Shown in pieces: positions 43,692 to 52,526 of a stretch of DNA of 64,000 nt; positions within the stretch are counted from its first letter, which is position 1, and every line of letters begins with the position of its first letter. The DNA lies in NCBI RefSeq assembly GCF_038896935.1, contig NZ_JBANDC010000011.1, positions 62,001-126,000 of the forward strand, written 5' to 3'. The translations under genes were made by a program, and so were the position numbers. The stretch comes from Collimonas rhizosphaerae. GTDB taxonomy: Bacteria; Pseudomonadota; Gammaproteobacteria; Burkholderiales; Burkholderiaceae_D. The notes beneath the pieces are model-generated. The model was not told where the DNA came from. It saw only the letters and a list, made by a program, of their open reading frames with translations, and did not search any database.

Positions 43692-44300
43692 ATGGAAACC
43701 TGTCCTCCGCCCTCTGCACCCGACATCACCGGCCTGATACTGGCAGGCGGCCGCGGCGCCCGCATGGGCGGCGTCGACAAGGGCCTGGCCCTGCTCGACG
43801 GCAAACCGATGGTGGCGTATGTCATCGCGCGCCTGGCGCCCCAGGTCGGCAGCCTGATCATCAACGCCAACCGCAACCAGGACAGCTACGCGGCGTTCGG
43901 CGCGCCGGTCTGGCCCGACGAGCAGTCCGACTTTGCAGGCCCGCTAGCGGGCCTGCAGGCTGGCCTGCGCCACTGCGGCACGCCCTACCTGGCGACCGCT
44001 CCCTGCGACTCGCCCTACTTGCCGCATGACCTGGTGCAACGCCTGGCGCAAACCCTGGCCGCCGCCGACGCCGACCTGGCGGTAGCCTGCACACGGGACG
44101 CCGGTGACCAGGCTATCTGGCCGCAGCCGGTATTCATGCTGCTGAAAACCGGTTTATTGACCGACCTCAATGACTACCTGCAGGGTGGCGGACGTAAGAT
44201 GGAAACATGGTACCGCCGCCTCAGCTATTGCGAAACGCTGTTTACCGACGCCGACGCTTTCCGTAACATCAATACCCGAGAACAGTTACTACAGCGATAA
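43692..44300 (+). CDS. mobA: molybdenum cofactor guanylyltransferase
   Basis: 202 residues (E. coli 194). The GTP-binding motif LILAGGRGARMGGVDKGL near residues 16-33 and the TAPCDSPYLP metal site are seen. It adds GMP to molybdopterin to make the guanine dinucleotide cofactor used by DMSO-reductase-type enzymes. It lies between moaA (12 bp) and moeA (10 bp). Confidence 0.95.
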   Translation: METCPPPSAPDITGLILAGGRGARMGGVDKGLALLDGKPMVAYVIARLAPQVGSLIINANRNQDSYAAFGAPVWPDEQSDFAGPLAGLQAGLRHCGTPYLATAPCDSPYLPHDLVQRLAQTLAAADADLAVACTRDAGDQAIWPQPVFMLLKTGLLTDLNDYLQGGGRKMETWYRRLSYCETLFTDADAFRNINTREQLLQR

Positions 44301-44310
44301 TGCAAACGCA

Positions 44311-45618
44311 ATGAAGAACCTGAATACCCGTCCTGCCAAGCCATCCTTGTCCGAGCTGACCAGCTGCATGTCGGACTACGATCCGCACGCCATGCCGGTC
44401 AGGCAGGCGCAGGCCATCATCCGCGATTGCATCACGCCGGTCACCGCCATTGAAAAGGTAGCGCTGCGCAGCGCCCTCGACCGTGTGCTGGCAAGCGACA
44501 TCATTTCGCCGATCGACGTCCCGGCGCATGACAACTCGGCCATGGACGGCTACGCCTTCAATTCGGCCGACCTGCGCATCGACGCCGATACCGTGCTGGC
44601 GATAGCCGGCACCGCCCACGCCGGCCGCGCCTACCAGGGAACGCTGGCCAGCGGCCAGGCGGTACGGATCATGACCGGCGCCCTGATGCCGGATGGACTC
44701 GACGCAGTCATTCCGCAAGAATTCGTCGCCCCCGGCAGTGCGGCCGGTTTCGTCACCGTCCCGGCAGGCGCCGTCAAGCCAGGCGCCAATCGCCGCCTGG
44801 CCGGCGAGGACCTGAAAGCGGGCAGCGCCGCCATCGTCCAGGGCCGCATCCTGCGCCCCGCCGACCTCGGCTTGCTGGCTTCGCTGGGGATCGCCGAAAT
44901 ACCGGTGAGGCGCCGCCTGCGCGTGGCGTTTTTTTCGACCGGCGATGAGTTGCGCTCGGTGGGCGAAGTGCTGGATCCCGGCTGCGTCTACGATTCCAAC
45001 CGCTACACCCTGTACGGCATGCTGCAGCGGCTAGGCTGCGACATCATCGACATGGGCGTGGTCGGCGACGATCCGCAGGCGCTGGAAAGCGCTTTCCGCA
45101 GTGCCTGCGAAAACGCCGACGCGATCATCACCTCTGGCGGCGTCTCGGTCGGCGACGCCGACCACACCAAGCAGATGATGGCGCAGCTGGGCGACGTCGC
45201 CTTCTGGAAAATCGGCATGCGCCCAGGCCGCCCGCTGGCGTTCGGCAGCATCACGTCAGGCGGCAGGCAAGCCTTGTTCTTCGGCCTGCCGGGCAATCCG
45301 GTGGCGGTCATGGTGTCGTTTTATTTTTTTGCGCGCGAAGCCTTGCTGCAGATGATGGGTGCGCAAGTGACGCCGTTGCCGCTGATGCGCGCCACCGCGG
45401 CCGTCGCCATCCGCAAGCGCCCGGGACGCACCGAATACCAGCGCGGCATACTCAGCTTGAGCGACGGCCAGTGGAGCGTGCGTCCTACCGCCGCCCAGGG
45501 TTCGGGCATATTGCGTTCGATGGCTGAAGCCAATTGCATGATCGTACTGGCGCATGAACAGGGCGACGTCGCCGGCGGCGATGCGGTCGAAGTGATCCTG
45601 TTCGATGGTTTGATCTAA
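44311..45618 (+). CDS. moeA: molybdopterin molybdenumtransferase
   Basis: 435 residues from the ATG at 44311 (E. coli 411). Inserts molybdate into adenylylated molybdopterin. Seen: HDNSAMDGYAFNSADL, GAVKPGANRRLAGEDL, the MoCF domain core (FSTGDEL, ITSGGVSVGDADHTKQMM) and the GLPGNPVAVMVSF motif. The first 25 residues are an extra N-terminal segment. Followed after 11 bp by a GNAT gene. Confidence 0.96.
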   Translation: MKNLNTRPAKPSLSELTSCMSDYDPHAMPVRQAQAIIRDCITPVTAIEKVALRSALDRVLASDIISPIDVPAHDNSAMDGYAFNSADLRIDADTVLAIAGTAHAGRAYQGTLASGQAVRIMTGALMPDGLDAVIPQEFVAPGSAAGFVTVPAGAVKPGANRRLAGEDLKAGSAAIVQGRILRPADLGLLASLGIAEIPVRRRLRVAFFSTGDELRSVGEVLDPGCVYDSNRYTLYGMLQRLGCDIIDMGVVGDDPQALESAFRSACENADAIITSGGVSVGDADHTKQMMAQLGDVAFWKIGMRPGRPLAFGSITSGGRQALFFGLPGNPVAVMVSFYFFAREALLQMMGAQVTPLPLMRATAAVAIRKRPGRTEYQRGILSLSDGQWSVRPTAAQGSGILRSMAEANCMIVLAHEQGDVAGGDAVEVILFDGLI

Positions 45619-45629
45619 AGAGCGCGTGC

Positions 45630-46097
45630 ATGGAATTCCGCGCCGCCAAAATCGAAGACGCCGACGCCATTTGTGCGTTGATCCAATGTTTTACCCACGA
45701 ATTCCTGGCCACGCCTGATGGCCAGGGCGCTGAACTTTTTTTCGAATCTGTCTCAGTCGCTGCCGAGAGCGAATATATTGCCAATCCACGCTATCAATAC
45801 CGCCTCGCTTTCGAAGATGACGTACTCGCCGGCTTTATTGCCGTCCGCGATCGCAGCCATGTGTTCCATCTGTTTGTCGCCCAGGAATTCCAGCGCCGCG
45901 GTTTAGCTACGCAGCTTTGGCAGACGGCGAAAACAACAACCGCCGCGCTCGGAACCATCGACGCATTTACAGTCAATTCCTCGCCTTTCGCACAGCCTGT
46001 CTACGAGCGCTTCGGCTTCGTCAGAACCGGCCCGCAAGTTGAAATGCATGGCATATGCTTTGTGCCGATGCGTTTGTCTCTGGTACCGGAGCAATGA
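45630..46097 (+). CDS. GNAT-family N-acetyltransferase
   Basis: 155 residues. Acetyl-CoA-binding motif A in LFVAQEFQRRGLATQLWQ (QRRGLA pyrophosphate loop), with the earlier FIAVRDRSHVFHL strand. Starts 11 bp after moeA and overlaps the next gene by 4 bp (ATGA, 46094-46097), so it is in the Moco operon. Substrate unknown; nothing in the sequence ties it to cofactor synthesis. Confidence 0.88.
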   Translation: MEFRAAKIEDADAICALIQCFTHEFLATPDGQGAELFFESVSVAAESEYIANPRYQYRLAFEDDVLAGFIAVRDRSHVFHLFVAQEFQRRGLATQLWQTAKTTTAALGTIDAFTVNSSPFAQPVYERFGFVRTGPQVEMHGICFVPMRLSLVPEQ

Positions 46098-46675
46098 AAC
46101 ACGCCGGCGATCTCATGGCCTTGCTGCGGGCGGATCCGGAGCGTCTGCGCATCATCGCGTTGGTGCATTCCTTGCACCTGCCCGATTGCTGGATCGCCGC
46201 GGGCTTTGTTCGAAATGCCCTCTGGGACTCCTTACACGGACGAGCACCGTCATCTCCATCGGGTGATATCGACGTGATCTGGTTTGATCCCTCACAACAA
46301 AATGCAGACGCCGACCTGCGAATAGAAAGTCGACTGAACGCGTTAGACGCATCTATCGAGTGGTCGGTAAAAAATCAGGGACGCATGCATGTGCGCAACG
46401 GCGATGCACCTTATCAATCGGCCTTCGACGCCATGCGCTTTTGGCCGGAAACCGCCACGGCGGTGGCAGTCAGATGCACCGATAACGGCGACCTGGAAAT
46501 CGCCGCGCCATTCGGCCTGGAAGACCTGTACGCAGCCATCGTCCGTCCGACGCCACGCTTTGCCGCTGAAAAACGCGCGCAGTTCGATGACCGTCTGCAG
46601 CGCAAGAAATGGCTGTCTCGCTGGCCTCTGCTAAGAATCGAAACCGATGTTCATAGCCGCGCAAGCGTGGCCTGA
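46094..46675 (+). CDS. nucleotidyltransferase family protein (NTP_transf_6/DUF925 type)
   Basis: 193 residues. The AAGFVRNALWDSLHG and GDIDVIWFD segments match the nucleotidyltransferase-like DUF925 family, the second giving a DxD metal-binding pair. LEIAAPFGLEDLYAAIVRPTPRF is the conserved C-terminal block. Translation is coupled to the GNAT gene. Its end overlaps the convergent DUF1810 gene by 25 bp. The activity and partner are not known; a nucleotidyltransferase fold does not by itself make it a toxin. Confidence 0.88.
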   Translation: MKHAGDLMALLRADPERLRIIALVHSLHLPDCWIAAGFVRNALWDSLHGRAPSSPSGDIDVIWFDPSQQNADADLRIESRLNALDASIEWSVKNQGRMHVRNGDAPYQSAFDAMRFWPETATAVAVRCTDNGDLEIAAPFGLEDLYAAIVRPTPRFAAEKRAQFDDRLQRKKWLSRWPLLRIETDVHSRASVA

Positions 46676-47085
46676 TCACGCTCCCCGCCAAAATATTTTT
46701 GCAAACACTCGTTGAAAAGCTGATTGTCGAGCGTAGCTTCGGCGAACAAGGTCATCGAGGATTGAAATTTCATATAGTCGGGAAAACCGAAAATATCTTC
46801 TATCGAGCGCCCGTCCACAGCCGCAACCAACTGGCAGCACTCCCGCAGGCGCGGCCCCAGCAGCGGATGTTCCAGGTACGCCCTGGCTTCCTCCAGCGAG
46901 GAGATCGCATACCTGAGCGCCGTGGGGCTGCGCCCCAGTCCTTCAATTTGGGGAAAAATGAACCACATCCAATGGCTTCGTTTGCTGCCCCGGCCCAGTT
47001 CTTCGCGTACGATATCGAAGACCGGCTGCTGGGCCGCCACGAAACGCTGCAGGTTGTATTGATCGTCCACGTCATTTTCTACCAA
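46651..47085 (-). CDS. DUF1810 family protein
   Basis: 144 residues. YNLQRFVAAQ, GSKRSHWMWFIFPQIEGLG, YAISSLEEARAYLEHPLLGPRL and IFGFPDYMKFQSSMTLF are the conserved blocks of DUF1810, sometimes labelled calpastatin-like without functional proof. Soluble and cytoplasmic. It lies antisense at its end to the nucleotidyltransferase gene and starts 11 bp from the divergent VOC gene, so the two promoters must overlap coding sequence. Confidence 0.9.
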   Translation of the reverse strand: MVENDVDDQYNLQRFVAAQQPVFDIVREELGRGSKRSHWMWFIFPQIEGLGRSPTALRYAISSLEEARAYLEHPLLGPRLRECCQLVAAVDGRSIEDIFGFPDYMKFQSSMTLFAEATLDNQLFNECLQKYFGGERDQATLARL

Positions 47086-47096
47086 AAGGAAAGCCC

Positions 47097-47492
47097 ATGA
47101 TCTCTCACGTTTTTATCGGCGTCACCGATTTTCAGCACGCATACGGTTTCTATTCTGCTGTCATGGAAAAACTGGATCTGCAGCTCAAATTCTGCGATGC
47201 CGGCAAGCCGTGGGCGGCCTGGATGGCTAGCGGCAAGGCCCGGCCTCTGTTCATCATAGGCGCGCCGTACGACGGCAACATTGCCTCTGCCGGCAACGGC
47301 CAGATGACCGCCCTGCTGGCGCCGACCCGGGCCGCGGTCGACGGCGCTTATGCCGCGGCCCTGGAAAACGGCGGATCGTGCGAAGGCGCTCCCGGATTAC
47401 GCCTGGAATACCATCCCGACTATTACGGCGCCTACTTCCGCGACGCCGACGGCAACAAGCTCTGCGTGTGCTGCCACGATGCCGTGGCTTAA
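47097..47492 (+). CDS. VOC-family (glyoxalase/bleomycin-resistance fold) protein
   Basis: 131 residues. A single VOC domain: HVFIGVTDFQHAYGFYSAVMEKL at the N-terminus with the first metal-ligand histidine, and YHPDYYGAYFRDADGNKLCVCCHD at the end, the usual YYGAYFRDPDGNK-type motif. Such proteins act as lyases, isomerases or binders; the substrate is unknown. Followed by a strong hairpin at 47522-47555. Confidence 0.9.
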   Translation: MISHVFIGVTDFQHAYGFYSAVMEKLDLQLKFCDAGKPWAAWMASGKARPLFIIGAPYDGNIASAGNGQMTALLAPTRAAVDGAYAAALENGGSCEGAPGLRLEYHPDYYGAYFRDADGNKLCVCCHDAVA

Positions 47493-47521
47493 GGGCCGGG
47501 ATTGCGCGGCCGCCACGTCAA

Positions 47522-47555
47522 AGCAGGCCATCAATCGGGGGATTGATGGCCTGCT
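47522..47555. terminator. strong bidirectional hairpin between VOC and lipoprotein genes
   Basis: A perfect 15-bp stem (47522-47536 with 47541-47555) and GGGG loop, 30 bp after the VOC gene and 37 bp from the end of the convergent lipoprotein gene. It has no T-run on either side, but its length makes a shared terminator likely. Confidence 0.7.
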
Positions 47556-47591
47556 GAAAACACTGCCTTGACTTACATCAAACTGCTGCCG

Positions 47592-47855
47592 TCAGAACGT
47601 ATTGCACTGGAATAAACCGGGGTGGCCAAAACAGGTTGTAGTCGTCGGATAACGTTCGGTATTGTCTTTTGTGTCGAGCCGCAGCACACAACTGCGCCAT
47701 TCGTTGGTATTGCCTTTATATCCAAGCCGTTCGCAAGCCGGACCATAAACGCGCATCATCTGGTCGACATCGCGCTGCGCCTGGGCGGCGCGTTCGGCAT
47801 CCGTGGCGCAACCGGCCAGCATGGCGACTGCGGCCAAAATTATGAGCGTACGCAT
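47592..47855 (-). CDS. small lipoprotein of unknown function
   Basis: 87 residues. Signal peptide with lipobox LAGC (Cys16), then a short helical part with one central cysteine and CFGHPGLFQCNTF at the end, so two or three cysteines could form a disulfide. A strong AAGGAGTT ribosome site precedes the ATG. Probably anchored to the inner or outer membrane facing the periplasm. No family recognised. Confidence 0.8.
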   Translation of the reverse strand: MRTLIILAAVAMLAGCATDAERAAQAQRDVDQMMRVYGPACERLGYKGNTNEWRSCVLRLDTKDNTERYPTTTTCFGHPGLFQCNTF

Positions 47856-48082
47856 GGTGAACTCCTTTTCTTTCGGTTCTGTTCAGTAAACTGCGGTGAA
47901 CTCCGGTTTTTCTATTTATTGCGGACAAATGTGGAGATATTCCATCCCTCCAGCATCTGCTATGCCCACAGTATAGGCCAGCGCTTATTGCTCCACTATT
48001 TCCAATCATGCATAGTTGCTACCAGATGTAACTATGCTGGTCCCCGGCGATAAAAATCTGCTGCTGTTTAGTGAATCTCACA

Positions 48083-48107
48083 AATAATAATAATTCTCAT
48101 TTATAAT
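48083..48107 (+). promoter_or_regulatory. Fur box overlapping the heme-uptake promoter
   Basis: AATAATAATAATTCTCATT at 48083-48101 matches the 19-bp Fur consensus (GATAATGATAATCATTATC) at 13 of 19 places, with the first two hexamers 5/6 each. It is followed at once by a perfect -10 hexamer TATAAT (48102-48107). Fur bound here would block the promoter when iron is plentiful. About 105 nt of leader follow before the receptor start. Confidence 0.75.
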
Positions 48108-48219
48108 TAGATCTATACAAGCTTTATAGCTTGCCCATCCCCACCTCTCTTTTTCAGCCAGCCGCATCACCAGCGTCGCCAGCCACTCAACAAGTTTGAT
48201 TGTTTTGGAGTACGACGCT

Positions 48220-50469
48220 TTGCCCACTTTATACCCAACCCGCCTGCCGGGATTGCCTGCGGCCGCCAATTTTGCCGTGTTCGCCACGATCGCAACTTCG
48301 CTGCCGGTTTTTGCGCAGAGCGCGCCGCAACTGCTGGCCGGCAGCTATGCCACCGGTCACACGCTCGATGAAATATCGGTCACCGCCACCCGCAGCGAAA
48401 CCGCCGTGGCGCGCACGCCTAGCAGCATCTCGGTGATCAACGCCGACACTATCGAAGAACAGCAGCCAAGGGACGTCAAGGACCTGCTGCGCTATGAACC
48501 CGGCGTCACCGTCAGGCGCGGCCCTTACCGGCCGTCGTCGGCGGCTACCGCCGGCGGCCGCGGCGGCAACGAAGGCATCAATATCCGGGGCCTGGAAGGC
48601 AACCGCATCCTGCTGATGGAAGACGGCATACGCCTGCCCAGCTCGTTTTCTTTCGGCCCGCTGGAGGCGGGGCGCGGCGACTACATGCAGATGGACATGT
48701 ATAAACGGGTGGAAATCCTGCGCGGCCCGGCATCGGCGATGTACGGCAGCGACGGCCTGACCGGCGCGGTCAACTTCATCACCAAGGATCCTTCCGATTT
48801 CCTGAAGATTTTCAACAAGCAGACCTATTTCTCGATCAAGCCGGTTTACGATTCCATCGACGGCAGCACCTCAACCACCGCCGTCGCTGCTTTCGGCGGC
48901 GAACGCTTCGAAGGTTTGCTGATCGCCAACAAACGTACCGGCCATGAGGTCGACACCAAAGGCAGGCGCGACATCAGCGGCCCCAACCGCGACACTGCCA
49001 ATCCGCAAAACGGCAACGGCAACGCTCTGCTCGGAAAACTGGTGTTCAAGGCCAGCGCCCAGGACACTTTCACTGCAGCCATCAATCACCAGGAACAGAA
49101 AACCGACTCCATCGTGCTGTCGGCGGTCACCGCCAGCACCCTGGCGCTGCGCGCCAACGACAAGCTGGAGCGCAATCGCTACAGTCTGGCCTACGATTTC
49201 AAGGATGGCGGCAATCCTTACTTCCAGAACGCCCACGCGCAGATCTACTACCAGGATGCGAAGAACCACCAGTTCTCCTATGAAGACCGATTCCCGGCAG
49301 TCGACCGCACCCGCGACAATACTTACCGGGAAAACACCTACGGCGGTTCGGTCCAGGCGGAAAGCGGCTTCGCCACGGGCGGCCTGCAGCACAAGCTGAT
49401 CTACGGCTTCGACCTCAGCACGGCGCGCATCAGCGGACTGCGCGACGGCACCATTCCCGGCGTCGGCGAATCGCCGTTTCCCAACAAGGCATTCCCGAAT
49501 ACCGATTACTCACTGTTCGGCGCCTTCATCCAGGATGAAATCCGCCTGTCGCAAACCAGTCCGCTCAGCATCATGCCCGGGCTGCGTTTCGACGGCTATC
49601 GCCTGACCCCGGACGAGAACGATCCGTCCTACACCGGCCAAGCCACCAAGTCGAGCGGCAATGCGGTCTCGCCGCGGCTGGCGCTGATGTACGAGATCAG
49701 CCCGGCGCTGCTGCCCTACATCCAGTACGCACGCGGCTTCCGCACGCCGACGCCGGACCAGGTCAACAACAGCTTCGGCAACCCGATCTACGGTTACGCC
49801 ACCATCGGCAACCCGGACCTGAAACCAGAGACCAGCAACACCTTTGAAATCGGCCTGCGCGGCAAGCTCGGCGGCGGCGACGACACCCTGCGCTATAGCG
49901 TGGCCGCGTTCACCGGCCGCTACAGCAACTTCATCTCACAGGAAATCGTGAAGGGCAGCGGCCGGCCGTTCGTCGATCCTTTCATCTACCAGTACGTCAA
50001 CCGCGCCCGCGCCCGCATCAGCGGCGCCGAAGCAAGGATCGACTGGCAGCTGGCCAACGGCCTGGGGATCAAGGCCGGCATGGCGTATACCAAAGGCCAT
50101 ACCGAAGGCGCCGACGGCAGCAGCACACCGCTAGACACCGTCAATCCTTTCATGGCGGTATTCGGCTTGCGCTACGAACCCAGCGAACTCTGGTATGGCC
50201 AGACCGATTTCATCTATCAAAGCGCCAAACGCCGCAGCGACATGAGCAAGCAAAGCGATTTTGCGCCGCCTGCCGCGTTCGTGGTCGACCTGCGCAGCGG
50301 CTACAACATCAGCAAGAACGTCGCGCTGTTCGCCGGCATCCACAACCTGTTCAACCGCCAGTACTGGAACTGGTCGGACGTGCGCGGACTGGCGGGCAAC
50401 ACGACCGTCGCCGACGCTTATACCGCGCCAGGCCGCAACTTCAACGTCGGCCTCAAATTCCAGTATTGA
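48220..50469 (+). CDS. TonB-dependent heme/hemoglobin receptor
   Basis: 749 residues, outer membrane. I chose TTG at 48220 (GGAG ribosome site 9 nt upstream); the frame is open to 48196. Signal peptide to about LPVFAQ-SA. Plug domain (about 45-165: DEISVTATRSETAVARTPSSISVI, NIRGLEGNRILLMEDGIRLP, VEILRGPASAMYGSDGLTGAVNF), then a 22-strand barrel ending in the aromatic FNVGLKFQY. The GLEGNRILLMEDG and YARGFRTPTPDQVNN segments fit the hemoglobin/hemin receptor class (HmuR/BhuR-like). First gene of the hmu operon. No hemP-like small gene is seen upstream. Confidence 0.92.
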   Translation: MPTLYPTRLPGLPAAANFAVFATIATSLPVFAQSAPQLLAGSYATGHTLDEISVTATRSETAVARTPSSISVINADTIEEQQPRDVKDLLRYEPGVTVRRGPYRPSSAATAGGRGGNEGINIRGLEGNRILLMEDGIRLPSSFSFGPLEAGRGDYMQMDMYKRVEILRGPASAMYGSDGLTGAVNFITKDPSDFLKIFNKQTYFSIKPVYDSIDGSTSTTAVAAFGGERFEGLLIANKRTGHEVDTKGRRDISGPNRDTANPQNGNGNALLGKLVFKASAQDTFTAAINHQEQKTDSIVLSAVTASTLALRANDKLERNRYSLAYDFKDGGNPYFQNAHAQIYYQDAKNHQFSYEDRFPAVDRTRDNTYRENTYGGSVQAESGFATGGLQHKLIYGFDLSTARISGLRDGTIPGVGESPFPNKAFPNTDYSLFGAFIQDEIRLSQTSPLSIMPGLRFDGYRLTPDENDPSYTGQATKSSGNAVSPRLALMYEISPALLPYIQYARGFRTPTPDQVNNSFGNPIYGYATIGNPDLKPETSNTFEIGLRGKLGGGDDTLRYSVAAFTGRYSNFISQEIVKGSGRPFVDPFIYQYVNRARARISGAEARIDWQLANGLGIKAGMAYTKGHTEGADGSSTPLDTVNPFMAVFGLRYEPSELWYGQTDFIYQSAKRRSDMSKQSDFAPPAAFVVDLRSGYNISKNVALFAGIHNLFNRQYWNWSDVRGLAGNTTVADAYTAPGRNFNVGLKFQY

Positions 50470-50508
50470 TTGCGCCATCCATTCCATTTCCCGGACCAGG
50501 AGAAAACC

Positions 50509-51615
50509 ATGTCTGCCACCAGCCATCATCAGCAATATGACCCGCAACACGACCCGCAGCAATTGCGCACGGATTTCTTGAACGCCAAACGCGAAAAAAA
50601 ACTGCGTAATCGCGATGCAGCCGCAGCGATCGGCGTCTCCGAAGGCGAAGCCATCGCCGCCTGCGTCGGCGCCGAAGCCATCCGGCTGCGGCCTCAGTTT
50701 ATCGAGCTGCTTGAAGAAGTGCCGCTGCTGGGGCCGGTCATGGCGCTGACCCGCAACGACAGCGCTGTGCACGAAAAAGACGGCGTCTACGAAAAGATGA
50801 GCCACAACGGGCAAGTCGGCCTGGCGCTGGGCGAAGCCATCGACTTGCGGATTTTCTACAAGCAATGGCGCTTCGCCTGCGCCGTGATTGAAAAAGTAGC
50901 GCGCGGCGCCGAAAAGACCTGGCAAAAAAGCCTGCAGTTCTACGACCTGCATGGCGAAGCGGTGCACAAGGTGTTCTTGCGTGAGCACAGCAATCACGAT
51001 GCCTTCGACGCCCTGGTGGCGCGCTGGTCCGATCCCGAACAGCTGCCTGGCATGGCAGTCGAACCGGTGCCGCCCGCCGCCATCGACAAACCCGATGCCG
51101 AGATCGATGGCGACGGCTTCCGCGCGGCCTGGAAAGGCATGACCGACACCCACCAGTTCTTCGGCCTGCTGCGCGATTTCGGCCTCAGCCGGACCCAGGC
51201 GTTGCGGCTGGCGCCGCCGCAATTCGTGCGCCAGGTTGACAACAGCGCCACCCGCGCCATCCTGGAACAGGCGGCCGCCGGCGCCTTGCCCATCATGGTT
51301 TTTGTCGGCAACCGCGGCATGATCCAGATCCATTCCGGGGCAGTCAGCAATGTTAAGGTCATGGGGCCCTGGCTGAATATTCTCGATCCCGGCTTCAACC
51401 TGCATTTGCGGGAAGACCTGATCGTATCCAGCTGGGTGGTCAGCAAACCGACCAGCGACGGCGAAGTCACCTCGCTCGAACTGTTCGACCATGAAGGCAA
51501 CACCATCGCCATGCTGTTCGGCGTACGCAAGCCGGGCCAGCCGGAACTGGCTGCCTGGCGCAGCGCAGCCCTGTCCCTGCCGCTGGCGGCAAGCATGGCG
51601 GAGGCTCACGCGTGA
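50509..51615 (+). CDS. hmuS: hemin-degrading/transport factor HmuS (HemS family)
   Basis: 368 residues from the ATG at 50509 behind CAGGAGA. Two similar halves, each with the HemS fold: first half KREKKLRNRDAAAAIGVSEGEAIAACVG and LTRNDSAVHEKDGVYEKMS; second half MTDTHQFFGLLRDFGLSRTQALRLAPPQFVRQ and IMVFVGNRGMIQIHSG. Cytoplasmic heme-binding/heme-degrading partner of the importer. It follows the receptor by 39 bp and its stop overlaps the hmuT GTG start. Confidence 0.93.
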   Translation: MSATSHHQQYDPQHDPQQLRTDFLNAKREKKLRNRDAAAAIGVSEGEAIAACVGAEAIRLRPQFIELLEEVPLLGPVMALTRNDSAVHEKDGVYEKMSHNGQVGLALGEAIDLRIFYKQWRFACAVIEKVARGAEKTWQKSLQFYDLHGEAVHKVFLREHSNHDAFDALVARWSDPEQLPGMAVEPVPPAAIDKPDAEIDGDGFRAAWKGMTDTHQFFGLLRDFGLSRTQALRLAPPQFVRQVDNSATRAILEQAAAGALPIMVFVGNRGMIQIHSGAVSNVKVMGPWLNILDPGFNLHLREDLIVSSWVVSKPTSDGEVTSLELFDHEGNTIAMLFGVRKPGQPELAAWRSAALSLPLAASMAEAHA

Positions 51616-52508
51616 AGCCGCTTATCGATATGCAACGGCGCCTGCTGCTGGGCGGCGGCGCAGCCGGCTTGCTGCTGAGCGCTCTGCCCGGCCTGGCGGC
51701 AGCCCAGGCGGAATCCGCCAGGCAGCCGCGCCGGGTGGCGGTGGCCGGCGGCGCGCTGACCGAAGTGGTGTATGCACTGGATGCCGGCGCAGTGCTGATC
51801 GGCGCCGACACCACCAGCACCTATCCCGCCGCGGCGCAGGTGCTGCCCAAGATGGGTTACCAACGTGCGCTGTCGGCCGAAGGCGTGCTGTCGCTGCATC
51901 CCGACCTGCTGCTGGCCTCGGCCGACGCCGGCCCGCCGGCTACGCTGCAGCAGATTGCCGCTGCCGGCGTGCGCGTGATCCGCCTGGGCGAACGGCACGA
52001 CGTAAATACCGTGCGCGAAAAAATCACAGGAGTGGCGTCCGCGCTGAACCTGCCAGCGCGCGGCAAGGCGCTGCTGCAGCGTTTCGACAGTGAATGGGAG
52101 ACCGCGCTGGCATCGGTCCAAAAGCAAACCAAGGCGCCGCGTGTGCTGTTCATCCTCAGCAATAGCGGCACCCAAGCCATGGTGGCCGGCCGGGATACCG
52201 CCGCCGACGCCATGATCCGCTATGCCGGCGCGATCAACGCCACTTCGGATGGCAACGGCTTCAAAGGCTACAAGCCGTTGACCGCGGAAAGTGCGGTCAG
52301 CAGCGCTCCCGACATCCTGATGATTGCCAGCGAAAGCCTGGTGGCGATAGGCGGCATCGAGCGCCTGCTTGCCAGCCCGGGCCTGTCGCTGACGTCGGCC
52401 GCGAAAAACCGGCGCGTGGTGGCCGACATGGATTCGCTGTTGCTGCTGGGCTTCGGCCCGCGCCTGCCGCAAGCGCTGACCCGGCTGACAGCCCAGCTGC
52501 ATGCCTGA
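51612..52508 (+). CDS. hmuT: hemin ABC transporter periplasmic binding protein
   Basis: 298 residues, starting with GTG at 51612 (GTGA overlap with hmuS). Signal peptide (QRRLLLGGGAAGLLLSALPGLAAA-QA). Class III (BtuF/FhuD-like) binding protein: RRVAVAGGALTEVVYALDAGAVLIGADTTSTYP and MGYQRALSAEGVLSLHPDLLLAS. Carries heme from the receptor to HmuUV. Confidence 0.94.
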   Translation: MKPLIDMQRRLLLGGGAAGLLLSALPGLAAAQAESARQPRRVAVAGGALTEVVYALDAGAVLIGADTTSTYPAAAQVLPKMGYQRALSAEGVLSLHPDLLLASADAGPPATLQQIAAAGVRVIRLGERHDVNTVREKITGVASALNLPARGKALLQRFDSEWETALASVQKQTKAPRVLFILSNSGTQAMVAGRDTAADAMIRYAGAINATSDGNGFKGYKPLTAESAVSSAPDILMIASESLVAIGGIERLLASPGLSLTSAAKNRRVVADMDSLLLLGFGPRLPQALTRLTAQLHA

Positions 52509-52526
52509 ACCTTGATCACTGCCGCG

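Noticed and set aside
46094..46675. Toxin-antitoxin reading of the nucleotidyltransferase gene
   Set aside because: It is a DUF925-type protein coupled to a GNAT gene inside a Moco operon; no antitoxin partner or toxin-type motif is present.
48078..48287. 69-codon minus-strand frame upstream of the heme receptor
   Set aside because: It covers the Fur box and -10 hexamer and overlaps the receptor start on the other strand; no ribosome site or family. It is also not a hemP-like sequence.
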